A DNA stretch of 40,686 bases. Source: Chloroflexota bacterium (lineage in GTDB: Bacteria > Chloroflexota > Dehalococcoidia > Lucifugimonadales > UBA2985). Below, piece after piece: positions 1-8,053 of this stretch (within the stretch, counting starts at the first letter, position 1; each line of letters begins with the position of its first letter). The stretch lies in contig PBBS01000018.1 of the NCBI GenBank assembly GCA_002717805.1, forward strand, positions 1 to 40,686, written 5' to 3'. Both the position numbers and the translations under genes were made by a program. The notes under the pieces were generated by a model. The model did no database searches. It saw only the letters and a list, made by a program, of their open reading frames with translations, and was not told the origin of the DNA.

Positions 1-26
1 TAGATGACATTCTTATATTCAGCCAT
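1..26 (-). CDS. 5' end of a leftward gene, possibly enoyl-CoA hydratase family (partial)
   Basis: Only the first eight codons lie in the window: ATG at 26-24 on the minus strand, reading MAEYKNVI before the edge. The start is supported by a GGAGG ribosome-binding site (complement of 36-40) with 9-nt spacing and by a TATAAT box at 69-64 on the same strand. MAEYKN(V/I)I is a common opening for crotonase/enoyl-CoA hydratase proteins, but eight residues cannot establish a family, so the product is a guess; the start itself is fairly secure. Confidence 0.4.
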
Positions 27-63
27 GGTGATTGACCTCCATTAAGACTCCCATTATGGTCGG

Positions 64-93
64 ATTATAGCATTAATTCTCGTGATTCTTGAA
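64..93 (-). promoter_or_regulatory. Candidate sigma-70 promoter for the leftward edge gene
   Basis: The minus strand has a perfect TATAAT at 69-64, about 40 nt upstream of the ATG at 26. A weak -35 (TCAAGA or TTCAAG) lies 17-18 nt further upstream. The -10 and the short leader are convincing; the -35 is poor. Confidence 0.4.
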
Positions 94-369
94 ATATATG
101 TCTGTGGTTCCTAGTTTTCAGAACTAATAATCGTAGACTCATTGCTGACCCGTGGCTCAAAAAAGCTTGCATATCAATAGCCCTGATATTAGTCCACAGA
201 TAAAAGCGTCTAATCCAACAATCAACGTTATTGAGTAATCTGATAGATTGAATCTTTTCTGAATAATGTTTAAGAGATTTCTATGCCAATTTAATAGGAA
301 CATGATTCTATATTATGCCTTTTGTATAGCTCATATCCACAATACATCGTAGCGGTATATAATGGATTA
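94..369. other. Intergenic region between the edge gene and the MFS transporter
   Basis: Divergent spacer of about 275 bp. I see no RNA gene or convincing promoter for the rightward transporter. A short inverted repeat (AATCT-GAT-AGATT, 237-249) is present, but the arms are only 5 bp. A 16-codon ORF from ATG 302 to TAG 350 is too short and poorly placed to call. Confidence 0.3.
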
Positions 370-1638
370 ATGAAAAAGACGCGGGTCTTTTATGGGTGGT
401 ATATCATGTTAGCAGGCATGGCTATCACAGTTATTCATGGGGCCCTGTACGTTTATGGTTTCGGTGCCTTCTTTATACATTTCCAGAATGCTTTTAATGC
501 AAGTCGTGCTCAAATTGGATTGGTTCTGGGTTTATCAAGATTGGAAGGCGGCCTTGTTGCTCCTGTTTCAGGATTTATAATCGATCGTTTTGGACCCAGG
601 CGTCCGATGATATTTGGCCTTATTCTTGTAGGTGTTGGTTTTATAGTACTTAGCAGAGTAGATACGTTGATTATGTTCTACGTGATCTACGTTGGATTAT
701 TGGCTACGGGCTCAAGTTTTGGCTCGGCTCGTCCTATACAGATATCATTAGCTAATTGGTTTATAAAGAAACGCAGCCGTGCTATGGGGTTTTTAATGAC
801 CGGGTTTGGTATTGGAGGTAGCTTGGTTTTCGTTTATTCATGGGTTATTGAAGCTTTAGGTTGGAGGAGTGCATGCGTATTGTCAGGAGTTCTTATATTA
901 GTAGTTAGTATTCCTCTGTCATTAGTTATTAAACATCGCCCTGAAGATATGGGACTTCTACCAGACGGAGAGACTTTCCCAGATTCGAATCAGGATATAA
1001 GCTCAGAAAATAAGGAAGAAACACAAGAACCTAGAGTGGCATTGGATGAAACAAACTTTACTGCTAGGCAGGCTTTAGCCACAAAGGCATTTTGGATTTT
1101 GGCTCTTGTATATGGGACTTGGTCGTTAGTGCCACCTACTATCACGGCACATATGATTCCTTACCTGCAGCAGGAAGTAGGAGCTTCACCAGCTATAGCG
1201 GCACTTTCTTTATCTGCTTTTGCTTTTATTAGCCTTTTTGGTCGAATACCAATAGGTTGGATTGGGGATTACGTAGATTTGCGGTATTTGTTATCGGCCC
1301 TTTTTGTTTTAATGGGGGTGGGTCTTTTGATACTTGCGCAGATTAAGACAACGGCTTTCATACCGTTTGCACTTATTATTATGGGGCCTGCATATGGTGG
1401 TAGTGTGCCGATCAGACCAGCGTTGCAGGGGTATCTTTTTGGGAGAATGGCTTTTGGTACGATCGGAGGTCTATTGCAGTTTTTTGATTTGCCAGCGGCT
1501 ATAGCAGCCCCAGTATTTGTTGGTTGGATCGCTGATGAGTCTAGCTATCGCTTAGGTTTTCAAATAGTAGCAGGCTTAATAATCTTTGGTTCTGTAGCAG
1601 TGCTTGCAGCTAAGCCTCCGCCGAAAATTTTGGGTTAA
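370..1638 (+). CDS. MFS transporter, OFA/monocarboxylate type
   Basis: Inner-membrane secondary transporter of about 422 residues with the 12 hydrophobic segments usual for the major facilitator superfamily. The N-terminal half contains FYGWYIMLAG and, after TM2, the loop motif DRFGPRRPM, both typical of the oxalate:formate-antiporter/monocarboxylate (OFA) branch. A hydrophilic central loop (about residues 195-235 of the shortened protein) separates the halves. I start at ATG 370 because MKKTRVFYGWY aligns with the start of the paralogue near 29.8 kb; a TTG at 322 in the same frame would add 16 residues without homologous counterpart. Substrate cannot be read from sequence; a small carboxylate is the family-based expectation. 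Two small membrane-protein ORFs follow on the same strand. Confidence 0.88.
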   Translation: MKKTRVFYGWYIMLAGMAITVIHGALYVYGFGAFFIHFQNAFNASRAQIGLVLGLSRLEGGLVAPVSGFIIDRFGPRRPMIFGLILVGVGFIVLSRVDTLIMFYVIYVGLLATGSSFGSARPIQISLANWFIKKRSRAMGFLMTGFGIGGSLVFVYSWVIEALGWRSACVLSGVLILVVSIPLSLVIKHRPEDMGLLPDGETFPDSNQDISSENKEETQEPRVALDETNFTARQALATKAFWILALVYGTWSLVPPTITAHMIPYLQQEVGASPAIAALSLSAFAFISLFGRIPIGWIGDYVDLRYLLSALFVLMGVGLLILAQIKTTAFIPFALIIMGPAYGGSVPIRPALQGYLFGRMAFGTIGGLLQFFDLPAAIAAPVFVGWIADESSYRLGFQIVAGLIIFGSVAVLAAKPPPKILG

Positions 1639-1677
1639 TATGGTAACTACTAATGCTGATGAGCTAGGAGGATAGCC

Positions 1678-1776
1678 TTGGGTGAAGCAGGAGACCTTAT
1701 GAGTAGACTGCCATTTCTAATACTATTAGGAGTTATATTAGCGATACCATTTATCCTCTACATTCTGAAGAAATAG
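1678..1776 (+). CDS. Small single-pass membrane protein (32 aa)
   Basis: A short ORF starting at TTG 1678, with AGGAGG at 1666-1671 and 6-nt spacing, the strongest ribosome-binding site in this part of the window. An internal ATG at 1699 would give a 25-residue version. After a short polar start (GEAGDLMSR) the protein is one hydrophobic helix (LPFLILLGVILAIPFILYIL) ending in KK, so an N-out or N-in single-pass orientation with a positively charged C-terminus is plausible. It lies 39 bp after the MFS gene and 14 bp before another small membrane protein. No family is recognised; an accessory peptide for the transporter is conceivable but is inference only. Confidence 0.55.
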   Translation: MGEAGDLMSRLPFLILLGVILAIPFILYILKK

Positions 1777-1790
1777 ATTAGAATATAAGA

Positions 1791-2108
1791 ATGATTAGTT
1801 ACATAAAAGATATTGCTAGGTTATTGGATTCTACTGACCAGATGGGTAATAGGGCTTTACTATGGCTTTTCTTTAAGATATTAGCTGTATCTTTTGTAAT
1901 TATTTCTTTTGCCGTTCCTGTTTTCATAGCTCTTTTTATAGACCCGTTTATGTCCATTTATTCGTTCACATTTCTTATTACGGCTATATTGATTCTCGTT
2001 TTGATGAGGTCTAAGAGTGTAGGAGATAAATGGTATATAGGTCTTTTATTGGCTTGCCCAACAGTTCTTCTTTTTATCGGGATAGCTACGTTTGTACTGT
2101 TTTTTTAA
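1791..2108 (+). CDS. Hypothetical three-helix membrane protein (105 aa)
   Basis: Unrecognised protein with an N-terminal amphipathic stretch (residues 1-22, DIARLLDSTDQMGNRAL) and three hydrophobic segments at about 23-50, 54-72 and 80-105. The second and third are separated by a short basic loop (MRSKSVGDKW). No strong Shine-Dalgarno sequence precedes ATG 1791. It follows the MFS gene and the 32-residue peptide on the same strand and ends 4 bp before the stop of the convergent flavoenzyme gene, so it probably closes the transporter transcription unit. Function unknown. Confidence 0.6.
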   Translation: MISYIKDIARLLDSTDQMGNRALLWLFFKILAVSFVIISFAVPVFIALFIDPFMSIYSFTFLITAILILVLMRSKSVGDKWYIGLLLACPTVLLFIGIATFVLFF

Positions 2109-2112
2109 GGAT

Positions 2113-3195
2113 TCAGTGTATTATGTCTCTAGTGATTTCTGAGATATTCGATATGCCACAAAGTGCCATGGCAAGGTCAGTCTCTTCTCGTATCAGTTGA
2201 AGGACCTTGGAAGCGCCTTCAGAGCCATTTACTGCAAGTCCCCACAGTATAGGCCTGCCAATTAATACTGCTTTGGCTCCTAAGGCCATAGCCTTTATTA
2301 CGTCGGTTCCTCTACGTATACCTCCATCAAGGAATATTTCTAATTTGTCCCCAACAGATTCGCTTATTGCGGGCAAGAGATCTATGGTTGCAGGCACTGT
2401 ATCAAGTTGTCTTGCGCCATGATTTGAAACGATAATGCCATCGAAGCCGTATTCCGCAGCCTTTATAGCATCATCTCTCCTATGAACGCCTTTAAGGATT
2501 ATTGGTAGATTTGATATTGATCTGATCCATTCTACGTCTTTCCAGGTTACAGATTGATCCAGAAGGCTAGCAAAATATACATTTAGAGAAGAATTTCTGG
2601 CACTTTCAGCCATCTCTTTTTCTAAATAATCACCTACTGTTGCTATTGTCATATCATCTGGTAGAGAAAATCTATTGTGTACATCTTTTTCTCTTCTTCC
2701 AAGGAGAGGTGCGTCAACAGTTATACAGAGAGCCTTATACCCCAGTTGTTCAACTCTTTGAATAACGCTTTTAGTCAATTCTCGATCCTTATATATATAC
2801 AATTGGAACCACAATGAGGCATCTGTTGAGGCGGCTACATCTTCTGGTGATGTTGTAGATAGTGAACTCAGAACCATGATAGTTTGATTATTGTAAGCAG
2901 CTTTTGCTGTTGATAATTCCCCTCCAGCACAGGCTAATTTATGGAATGCTGTCGGCGCTATCATAATCGGCATAGAGATCTTCGTCCCCAAAACTGTTGT
3001 ACTCATATCTCTATTCTCTACATCTACTAAAATACGCGGATAAAGCCGGATTCTTTTATAAGCCTGCAGATTTTCTAGAAGAGTTATCTCGTCATTAGCT
3101 CCGCTGCTGTAGTAATCGTAAGCGGGCTTGTCTAGCAATGATTTTGCTAGGCTTTCAAACTCATTTAAATTGATTGGCGTATTAGTTTTAGCCAT
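2113..3195 (-). CDS. FMN-dependent 2-hydroxyacid oxidase/dehydrogenase (glycolate oxidase-like)
   Basis: A 360-residue TIM-barrel flavoprotein of the glycolate oxidase/L-lactate dehydrogenase/mandelate dehydrogenase family, which oxidises L-2-hydroxyacids to 2-ketoacids using FMN. Visible signatures are YDYYSSGANDE (27-36), QLYIYKDR (131-138), the FMN-contacting lysine in ILKG (K235), and the catalytic SNHGARQLD (257-265; H259, R262). The FMN phosphate site is DGGIRRGTD, followed by GAKAVLIGRP. The SNHGARQLD form and the full length match cytosolic glycolate oxidases; there is no membrane insertion loop like that of mandelate dehydrogenase. ATG 3195 is preceded by AAAGGGG at 7-nt spacing. The gene is divergent from the imuB cassette and convergent with the transporter unit. 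Exact substrate is uncertain. Confidence 0.88.
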   Translation of the reverse strand: MAKTNTPINLNEFESLAKSLLDKPAYDYYSSGANDEITLLENLQAYKRIRLYPRILVDVENRDMSTTVLGTKISMPIMIAPTAFHKLACAGGELSTAKAAYNNQTIMVLSSLSTTSPEDVAASTDASLWFQLYIYKDRELTKSVIQRVEQLGYKALCITVDAPLLGRREKDVHNRFSLPDDMTIATVGDYLEKEMAESARNSSLNVYFASLLDQSVTWKDVEWIRSISNLPIILKGVHRRDDAIKAAEYGFDGIIVSNHGARQLDTVPATIDLLPAISESVGDKLEIFLDGGIRRGTDVIKAMALGAKAVLIGRPILWGLAVNGSEGASKVLQLIREETDLAMALCGISNISEITRDIIH

Positions 3196-3265
3196 ACAAC
3201 ATCCCCTTTTAATACAACCTGATTAATGAATTATACATGGGTCCAATAAAAGGCACTATAAACCC

Positions 3266-3294
3266 TTGACGCAGTAGAACATATGTTCTATATT
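3266..3294 (+). promoter_or_regulatory. Sigma-70 promoter of the imuB-dnaE2 cassette
   Basis: TTGACG (3266-3271) and TATATT (3289-3294) are separated by exactly 17 nt, giving a transcript start near 3301, about 30 nt before ATG 3331. The spacer and the first bases of the -10 are occupied by a LexA-type palindrome. Confidence 0.7.
3275..3290. promoter_or_regulatory. LexA (SOS) operator
   Basis: TAGAACATATGTTCTA is a perfect 16-bp palindrome with the GAAC-N4-GTTC core recognised by Gram-positive/Chloroflexota-type LexA repressors. It lies between the -35 and -10 of the promoter driving imuB and dnaE2, where bound repressor would block polymerase. Damage-inducible mutagenesis genes are classic LexA targets, so motif, position and target agree. 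No lexA gene is in the window. Confidence 0.75.
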
Positions 3295-3330
3295 TAATCC
3301 TCCAAACAATATTTTATAGCGGAGTATCAA

Positions 3331-4512
3331 ATGAAAATAGCATGTATTTTCATACCTCATTTTCCGGTTCATGTGGAACTCAAGTATAGGAATGATATTA
3401 GAAACAATCCTATAGTTATTGTGAGAACTTTAGGTTCTAACCAGCGGATAGTAGATTTTTCGCCAGATATAGTTTTGGGTGAATCTGAGAATTCACTTAG
3501 TAATATCCTTTCTAAGTATGGTAATGCTCATGTAATACAAACAGATGATAATTTATATCGTCGTGAGTGGAATAGCATTTTGGATAGACTCACTCAAAAA
3601 AGCCCTTTGGTCGAAGATGCTGGATTTGGTATGGCTTATATTGGACTTGATGACATTGAGCCCATAAATCGTGGGGGAGCTCAGTTTATTGCAAATATAG
3701 AAAAAGTCATACCTTATGATTTCCCTGCTTATATTGGTATTGCAGAGAGTAAATTCGTTTCTTATATAGCAGCTATTTCCTCTGACAATAGAGGTGTTTT
3801 TATTGCTCCGGCGAGTCCTGGAGAATTTTTATCCAAATTTTCGGTAGATCTATTACCAGTTAAATCTTCTATTAGAACTACTCTGCATAGATTCGGACTA
3901 CATAAGCTTGGAGATGTGTCTAAAATCCCTTCTGCCGTTATGGAAGCACAGTTCTCCTCTGATGGTAGAAAAATATGGAACTTGGCAAATGGCAAAGATA
4001 CAACCATATTAATAAATAGGAGTTATGAAGAAATTATTGAGGACGGCATTACATTTTCTGATCCGGTTAATGATATACAGTCAGTCATTGTAGCTGCAGA
4101 TTTAACTTTAGATAAAGCATTTCTCAACCCATTCTTAAGGGGTAGAAGCGTTAGGTGGATAGGTTTAGAGGCAAATATATATAGACAATCTAGTTGGTCA
4201 GTGCGGTGTACTTTTAAAGATCCTATTGGTTCTTCAAGATTGGCTAGAACACGTGTACACGATTTGATATATAGGGCAAATATACCAGGGCCAGTAGAGA
4301 GTTTCAGTGTTTTCTTAAGTGGTCTTACTAAGGAAACATCTCGTCAGGCAAGCTTTATTCCTGAAGTAAGGAAAAAAGAACAGATAGAAGACACTGTAAG
4401 ACAGTTAGATACGGTACTTAATGAGGAAACCCCGATCTTTTATGTTAGGGAGATTGAACCATGGTCCCGAATACCGGAGAGAAGGCAAATTTTAATTCCA
4501 GTCGCTCGTTGA
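3331..4512 (+). CDS. imuB: ImuB-like, catalytically inactive Y-family polymerase homologue
   Basis: A 393-residue Y-family (DinB/UmuC-like) protein at the head of an SOS cassette with dnaE2. In active Y polymerases two acidic residues lie in the first motif (xDMDxFFxxVE); here that position reads CIFIPHFPVHVE (5-16), with F7 and P9 instead. The second motif (SIDEAYLDL) reads AGFGMAYIGL (97-106), with G100 and M101 replacing Asp-Glu. All metal ligands are therefore gone, as in ImuB, which acts as a scaffold between the beta clamp and DnaE2. A candidate clamp-binding stretch (VRQLDTVL) and the C-terminal EPWSRIPERR motif seen in ImuB-type proteins lie near the end. CGGAG sits 6 nt before ATG 3331. 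A LexA box precedes the gene. Confidence 0.82.
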   Translation: MKIACIFIPHFPVHVELKYRNDIRNNPIVIVRTLGSNQRIVDFSPDIVLGESENSLSNILSKYGNAHVIQTDDNLYRREWNSILDRLTQKSPLVEDAGFGMAYIGLDDIEPINRGGAQFIANIEKVIPYDFPAYIGIAESKFVSYIAAISSDNRGVFIAPASPGEFLSKFSVDLLPVKSSIRTTLHRFGLHKLGDVSKIPSAVMEAQFSSDGRKIWNLANGKDTTILINRSYEEIIEDGITFSDPVNDIQSVIVAADLTLDKAFLNPFLRGRSVRWIGLEANIYRQSSWSVRCTFKDPIGSSRLARTRVHDLIYRANIPGPVESFSVFLSGLTKETSRQASFIPEVRKKEQIEDTVRQLDTVLNEETPIFYVREIEPWSRIPERRQILIPVAR

Positions 4513-4748
4513 ATGAACCAAAGTCTCTAGAAGTTATGACAGGTTCAGAGAATATGCCATATAAAATAAGAATTAGAGGTATATGGAAATCTGTTACAGG
4601 CATTCAAGACATATGGCGTATTGATGATGAATGGTGGCGTGAGAAGCCAATATCTAGAATTTATTATATGTGTATTTTGAAAACTGAAGAAGCAGTGGTT
4701 ATATTCCAGGATCTTATTACGAATAGCTGGTATCGTCAGTTCGAATAG
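4461..4748 (+). CDS. Small conserved protein between imuB and dnaE2 (DUF6504-like)
   Basis: A protein of 70-95 residues. Its conserved core is WRIDDEWWREKPISRIYY, followed by a strand-rich stretch ending DLITNSWYRQFE; this Trp-rich pattern resembles small proteins (tentatively DUF6504) encoded beside dinB/imuB-type genes in Actinobacteria and Chloroflexota. The start is unclear. ATG 4461 overlaps imuB by 52 nt but has AGGGAG at 4447-4452 with 8-nt spacing; ATG 4536 or 4554 would remove the overlap but have poor ribosome-binding sites and lose only non-conserved residues. It ends 3 nt before dnaE2, so co-translation is likely. It occupies the slot where other cassettes carry imuA, and there is no ATPase motif, so it is not an ImuA. 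Confidence 0.7.
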   Translation: MVPNTGEKANFNSSRSLNEPKSLEVMTGSENMPYKIRIRGIWKSVTGIQDIWRIDDEWWREKPISRIYYMCILKTEEAVVIFQDLITNSWYRQFE

Positions 4749-4751
4749 TAT

Positions 4752-7700
4752 ATGAAAACACTTGATTATGTTGAACTCCATTGTCATAGCCATTTTTCAT
4801 TCAAAGAAGGTGCTTCATCTATAGACCAAATTGTGACTAGGGCTCGGGATCTTGGTTATAAAAGCATTGCACTTACAGATCATGACAACATGAGCGGTGC
4901 AATGAAATTTGCACAAATCACCAGAGCGATTGGTGTTCATGGCATATTAGGAGTTGAATTCACATTGTTAGGTGGATATCACCTAACTGCTATTGCCGAA
5001 AATTTTGAGGGATATTCAAACATTTGTCGTCTTTTATCTTTATCTAATGTATTCACAGAACGACGTAGAAATCCCGCTTTAGACCCTAGGTTATTTCAAG
5101 AATATTCTAAGGGTATTATTTTTATGTCTGGTTGCAAGACAGGTCAAATACCACAACTGCTAATTAGAGGTGATTATAATAAGGCAATATCAGAAGCAGC
5201 AATGTATAAGGACATTTTTGGTTCTGATAATTTTTTCATTGAACTTCAACAGAACTTTAATTTAGGTGATACAGATAGAAATAAGAAACTCATAATACTG
5301 GCAAATGAATTAAATCTTAATTTAGTAGCAACTAATAATGTACATTATCATATTCGTGAATATTCACACCTCAACGATTGTTTAGTTTCTATTGGGTTAA
5401 ACCAATCCCTAGAGAGAACCCACATCTTCAGAAGGCCAAACAGTGAGTATTTTCTGAAATCGCGCGAAGAGATGATTCACATATTCAGAGATTACCCAGA
5501 GGCTATATTAAATACTACTTCTATATCAGAGAGATGTGTATTGGATTTGACGAAGGATATTAATTATAAATTTCCTGACTATTCTCCTCCGGATGGATAT
5601 ACTCCTGTGGATTATCTTAGGAAGTTGTGTAATGAGGCTGCTATTAGGCGTTATGGCCGTATTACACCTGAAGTGTATATAAGACTTGAAGAAGAGTTTC
5701 GTCTTATAAACAAGCATAATCTGGCAGGGTTTCTTTTGTATTATTACGACATTGTTCAAATAGCCAGAGAAGTTATGATAGATTTGGGACTTGTAGATTC
5801 AGAGATACCCATAGAAGAGCGTCCTCCTGGGCGAAGTAGGGGTTCCTCGGTTGCTTTATTGATTGGATATCTAATCGGTTTAAGTCATATAGATCCTCTG
5901 AAATATAAATTGTCTCTAGAGAGGTTTCTCCCTGATGATTTATTGGAGGTAGCCTTGGATATAGATTTAGATTTTCCTAGAAACATTAGGAAGGATCTAA
6001 TTCGAGCTGTTCATAAGAGATGGGGCTGGGAACGTGCTGCGTTAACAGGCATGGTTAATACATATCAAATACGTGGAGCAATAAGAGATTTAGGAAAAGT
6101 ATTAGATATTCCCAAAGATCAAATAGACTCACTTAACAAGAAAGTTTCTCAGTCTGGTATTGAGAATATTAAGGAAGAGATAGAAAGCCTTCCGGAATTT
6201 AGTCGCAGCACTAAACATCCAGCATGGAGGGATTTAATAAATCTCGCACCACGGCTTGATGGTACACCGAGATATATAGCTCAACATCCCGGAGGGATGA
6301 TTATAAGTTCTACGCCTTTGTCAGGGATTGTACCAATTCAAAAAGGAGCTATAGAAGACAGGTACGTTATACAGTGGGATAAAGATGACATACATTCCGC
6401 ATCCATTGTAAAGATAGATTTTCTTGCATTGGGTGCACTGTCCCAACTCCAAGACATACTTCATCTGATAGAAAAGAGAACAGGCCATTTTATAGATATA
6501 TCCCGTATACCGCATGAAGATCATAAGGTTTACGAGATGCTTGCTCAAGGAGACACAGTAGGTATATTCCAGATTGAAAGTGCTGCACAGATGCAGACAA
6601 TAATACGTATAAAGCCAAGGAATTTGCAGGATATGGCTTACGAGGTTGCCTGCGTGAGACCTGGGGTGGGTCTACATGATGGGGTTCGGCATTTTATTAA
6701 TCGGCGCATTGGTAACGAGCCAGTTGTTTATGACCATATTCTTGAGCGTAGAGCTTTAGAGAGAACACTTGGAATAATTTTATATCAAGATCAAGTTAAT
6801 CAATTAGCGATAGATATTGGTGGATTTAGCCCATTCGAGGCCGACCAGATGCGTAGAGCTTTTGGTCGGAAAAACAATGAAAATATAATATCCATTTATC
6901 GCGATCAATTTTTGTCAGGAGCATATTCAAAAGGAATAAGTGAAGATATAGCACAGAAGATATTTAAGAAGTTTAATGGCTATTATATGTTTCCTGAAGC
7001 ACACGCTGTAGCTTTTGGCGTTACGAGCTATCAACTGTCTTGGTTAAAGTATTACTACACTATAGAGTTCATGCTGGCTCTTTTTAATCAGCAACCCATG
7101 GGGTTTTGGAACTTAGAAACTTTAAAAGAAGATGCTAAACGACATGGAGTTAATGTATTTAATCCGGATATAAACTTTAGCTCAGAAGAATGTAGCATAG
7201 AAATAGAATCCATACGTCTAGGCTTACTAAGTGTTAATAAAATAGGGCCTTCGTTAGCGGAAAATATAATAGAAGAACGAAACATTGGGGGTCTGTATAA
7301 ATCATTAAGCGATTTTATGAAAAGAACAGATTGTAAAAGGGAAGCTATAGAAAATCTCGTATTAGCGGGAGCTTTCGATTCTATGAAAGGAGACAGGCGG
7401 TCTCTTCTCTGGGAAGTAGGTCTTACATATATGTCACCATCTAAGCAGCTTAGCCTGGATATACCAGTAGATCATGATATGGCTATACTCCCTGAATTAA
7501 CAGATTGGGAGAGTATGATATTGGAATACAAAACTCTGAATCTTTATCCAAAAAATCATTTTATGGCTATGTTAAGACCACATTTAGGCGAAGAGTTTTT
7601 GAATAGCAGACAACTTAAGCTGAAGGGTGATGGTCAATTCGTTAAGGTTGCTGGGGTTGTTGCAAGACCTCTACAGCATCCTCTCTCAGAAGCTTATTTC

Positions 7701-7865
7701 ATTACATTGGAGGATGAATTTGGGTTTATTCCATTGCTGATATGGAGAAATTTTTACGAAGAAAATAAAAGTAAACTTCACGAGCATATTATGTTTGTCT
7801 CAGGTATAGTTTCTCAGAGAGAGGGAACATTAAATATAATAGTTAAGGATGTTATAATTCCCTAG
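4752..7865 (+). CDS. dnaE2: Error-prone DNA polymerase III alpha subunit (DnaE2)
   Basis: A 1037-residue C-family polymerase, the usual length for DnaE2/ImuC. It opens with a PHP domain (ELHCHSHFSF, H10/H12; LTDHDN). The palm carries the three catalytic aspartates: D403 and D405 in LDIDLDF and D556 in KIDFLALG, nearly the E. coli DnaE numbering. The DnaE2-type AQHPGGMIIS motif is present, followed by the fingers (GIFQIES), helix-hairpin-helix region and a C-terminal OB fold (VKVAGVVARPL to the end). With ImuB it should perform SOS translesion synthesis and induced mutagenesis. Shares a promoter with imuB and starts 3 nt after the preceding gene. DnaE1 can be excluded with fair confidence by context and length (about 130 residues shorter). 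Confidence 0.92.
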   Translation: MKTLDYVELHCHSHFSFKEGASSIDQIVTRARDLGYKSIALTDHDNMSGAMKFAQITRAIGVHGILGVEFTLLGGYHLTAIAENFEGYSNICRLLSLSNVFTERRRNPALDPRLFQEYSKGIIFMSGCKTGQIPQLLIRGDYNKAISEAAMYKDIFGSDNFFIELQQNFNLGDTDRNKKLIILANELNLNLVATNNVHYHIREYSHLNDCLVSIGLNQSLERTHIFRRPNSEYFLKSREEMIHIFRDYPEAILNTTSISERCVLDLTKDINYKFPDYSPPDGYTPVDYLRKLCNEAAIRRYGRITPEVYIRLEEEFRLINKHNLAGFLLYYYDIVQIAREVMIDLGLVDSEIPIEERPPGRSRGSSVALLIGYLIGLSHIDPLKYKLSLERFLPDDLLEVALDIDLDFPRNIRKDLIRAVHKRWGWERAALTGMVNTYQIRGAIRDLGKVLDIPKDQIDSLNKKVSQSGIENIKEEIESLPEFSRSTKHPAWRDLINLAPRLDGTPRYIAQHPGGMIISSTPLSGIVPIQKGAIEDRYVIQWDKDDIHSASIVKIDFLALGALSQLQDILHLIEKRTGHFIDISRIPHEDHKVYEMLAQGDTVGIFQIESAAQMQTIIRIKPRNLQDMAYEVACVRPGVGLHDGVRHFINRRIGNEPVVYDHILERRALERTLGIILYQDQVNQLAIDIGGFSPFEADQMRRAFGRKNNENIISIYRDQFLSGAYSKGISEDIAQKIFKKFNGYYMFPEAHAVAFGVTSYQLSWLKYYYTIEFMLALFNQQPMGFWNLETLKEDAKRHGVNVFNPDINFSSEECSIEIESIRLGLLSVNKIGPSLAENIIEERNIGGLYKSLSDFMKRTDCKREAIENLVLAGAFDSMKGDRRSLLWEVGLTYMSPSKQLSLDIPVDHDMAILPELTDWESMILEYKTLNLYPKNHFMAMLRPHLGEEFLNSRQLKLKGDGQFVKVAGVVARPLQHPLSEAYFITLEDEFGFIPLLIWRNFYEENKSKLHEHIMFVSGIVSQREGTLNIIVKDVIIP

Positions 7866-7873
7866 TCACTATC

Positions 7874-8035
7874 TTAGGGTACTCCACCACCGAAATCTAC
7901 ATCTTCTCCATCCCGGATAGCTTCTTTAATAGATTCACGCGTTTTATTTAAGTTAGCGAATTCACCAAAAGATGATATTATCATGCCTCTCAGTAATCTA
8001 TAGAGGGTACGTATTGGATATGCGATTGCAGACAT
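7874..8035 (-). CDS. Hypothetical small protein (53 aa) downstream of the M16 peptidase gene
   Basis: An ORF from ATG 8035 to TAA 7874, 18 nt after and in the same frame as the M16 peptidase stop. The N-terminal half is amphipathic and arginine-containing (YPIRTLYRLLRGMIISSF), then KTRESIKEAIRDGEDVDFGG and VP to finish. The composition looks protein-like, and it fills a gap that would otherwise be empty, but there is no clear Shine-Dalgarno sequence and I recognise no family. It could also be the remnant of a C-terminal extension of the peptidase, separated by one stop codon. Confidence 0.4.
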   Translation of the reverse strand: MSAIAYPIRTLYRLLRGMIISSFGEFANLNKTRESIKEAIRDGEDVDFGGGVP

Positions 8036-8053
8036 TAACAGGTGTATGTTTGC

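Noticed and set aside
302-352. 16-codon upstream ORF before the MFS gene
   Set aside because: Shine-Dalgarno spacing is too short and the ORF overlaps the alternative start region; no supporting signal.
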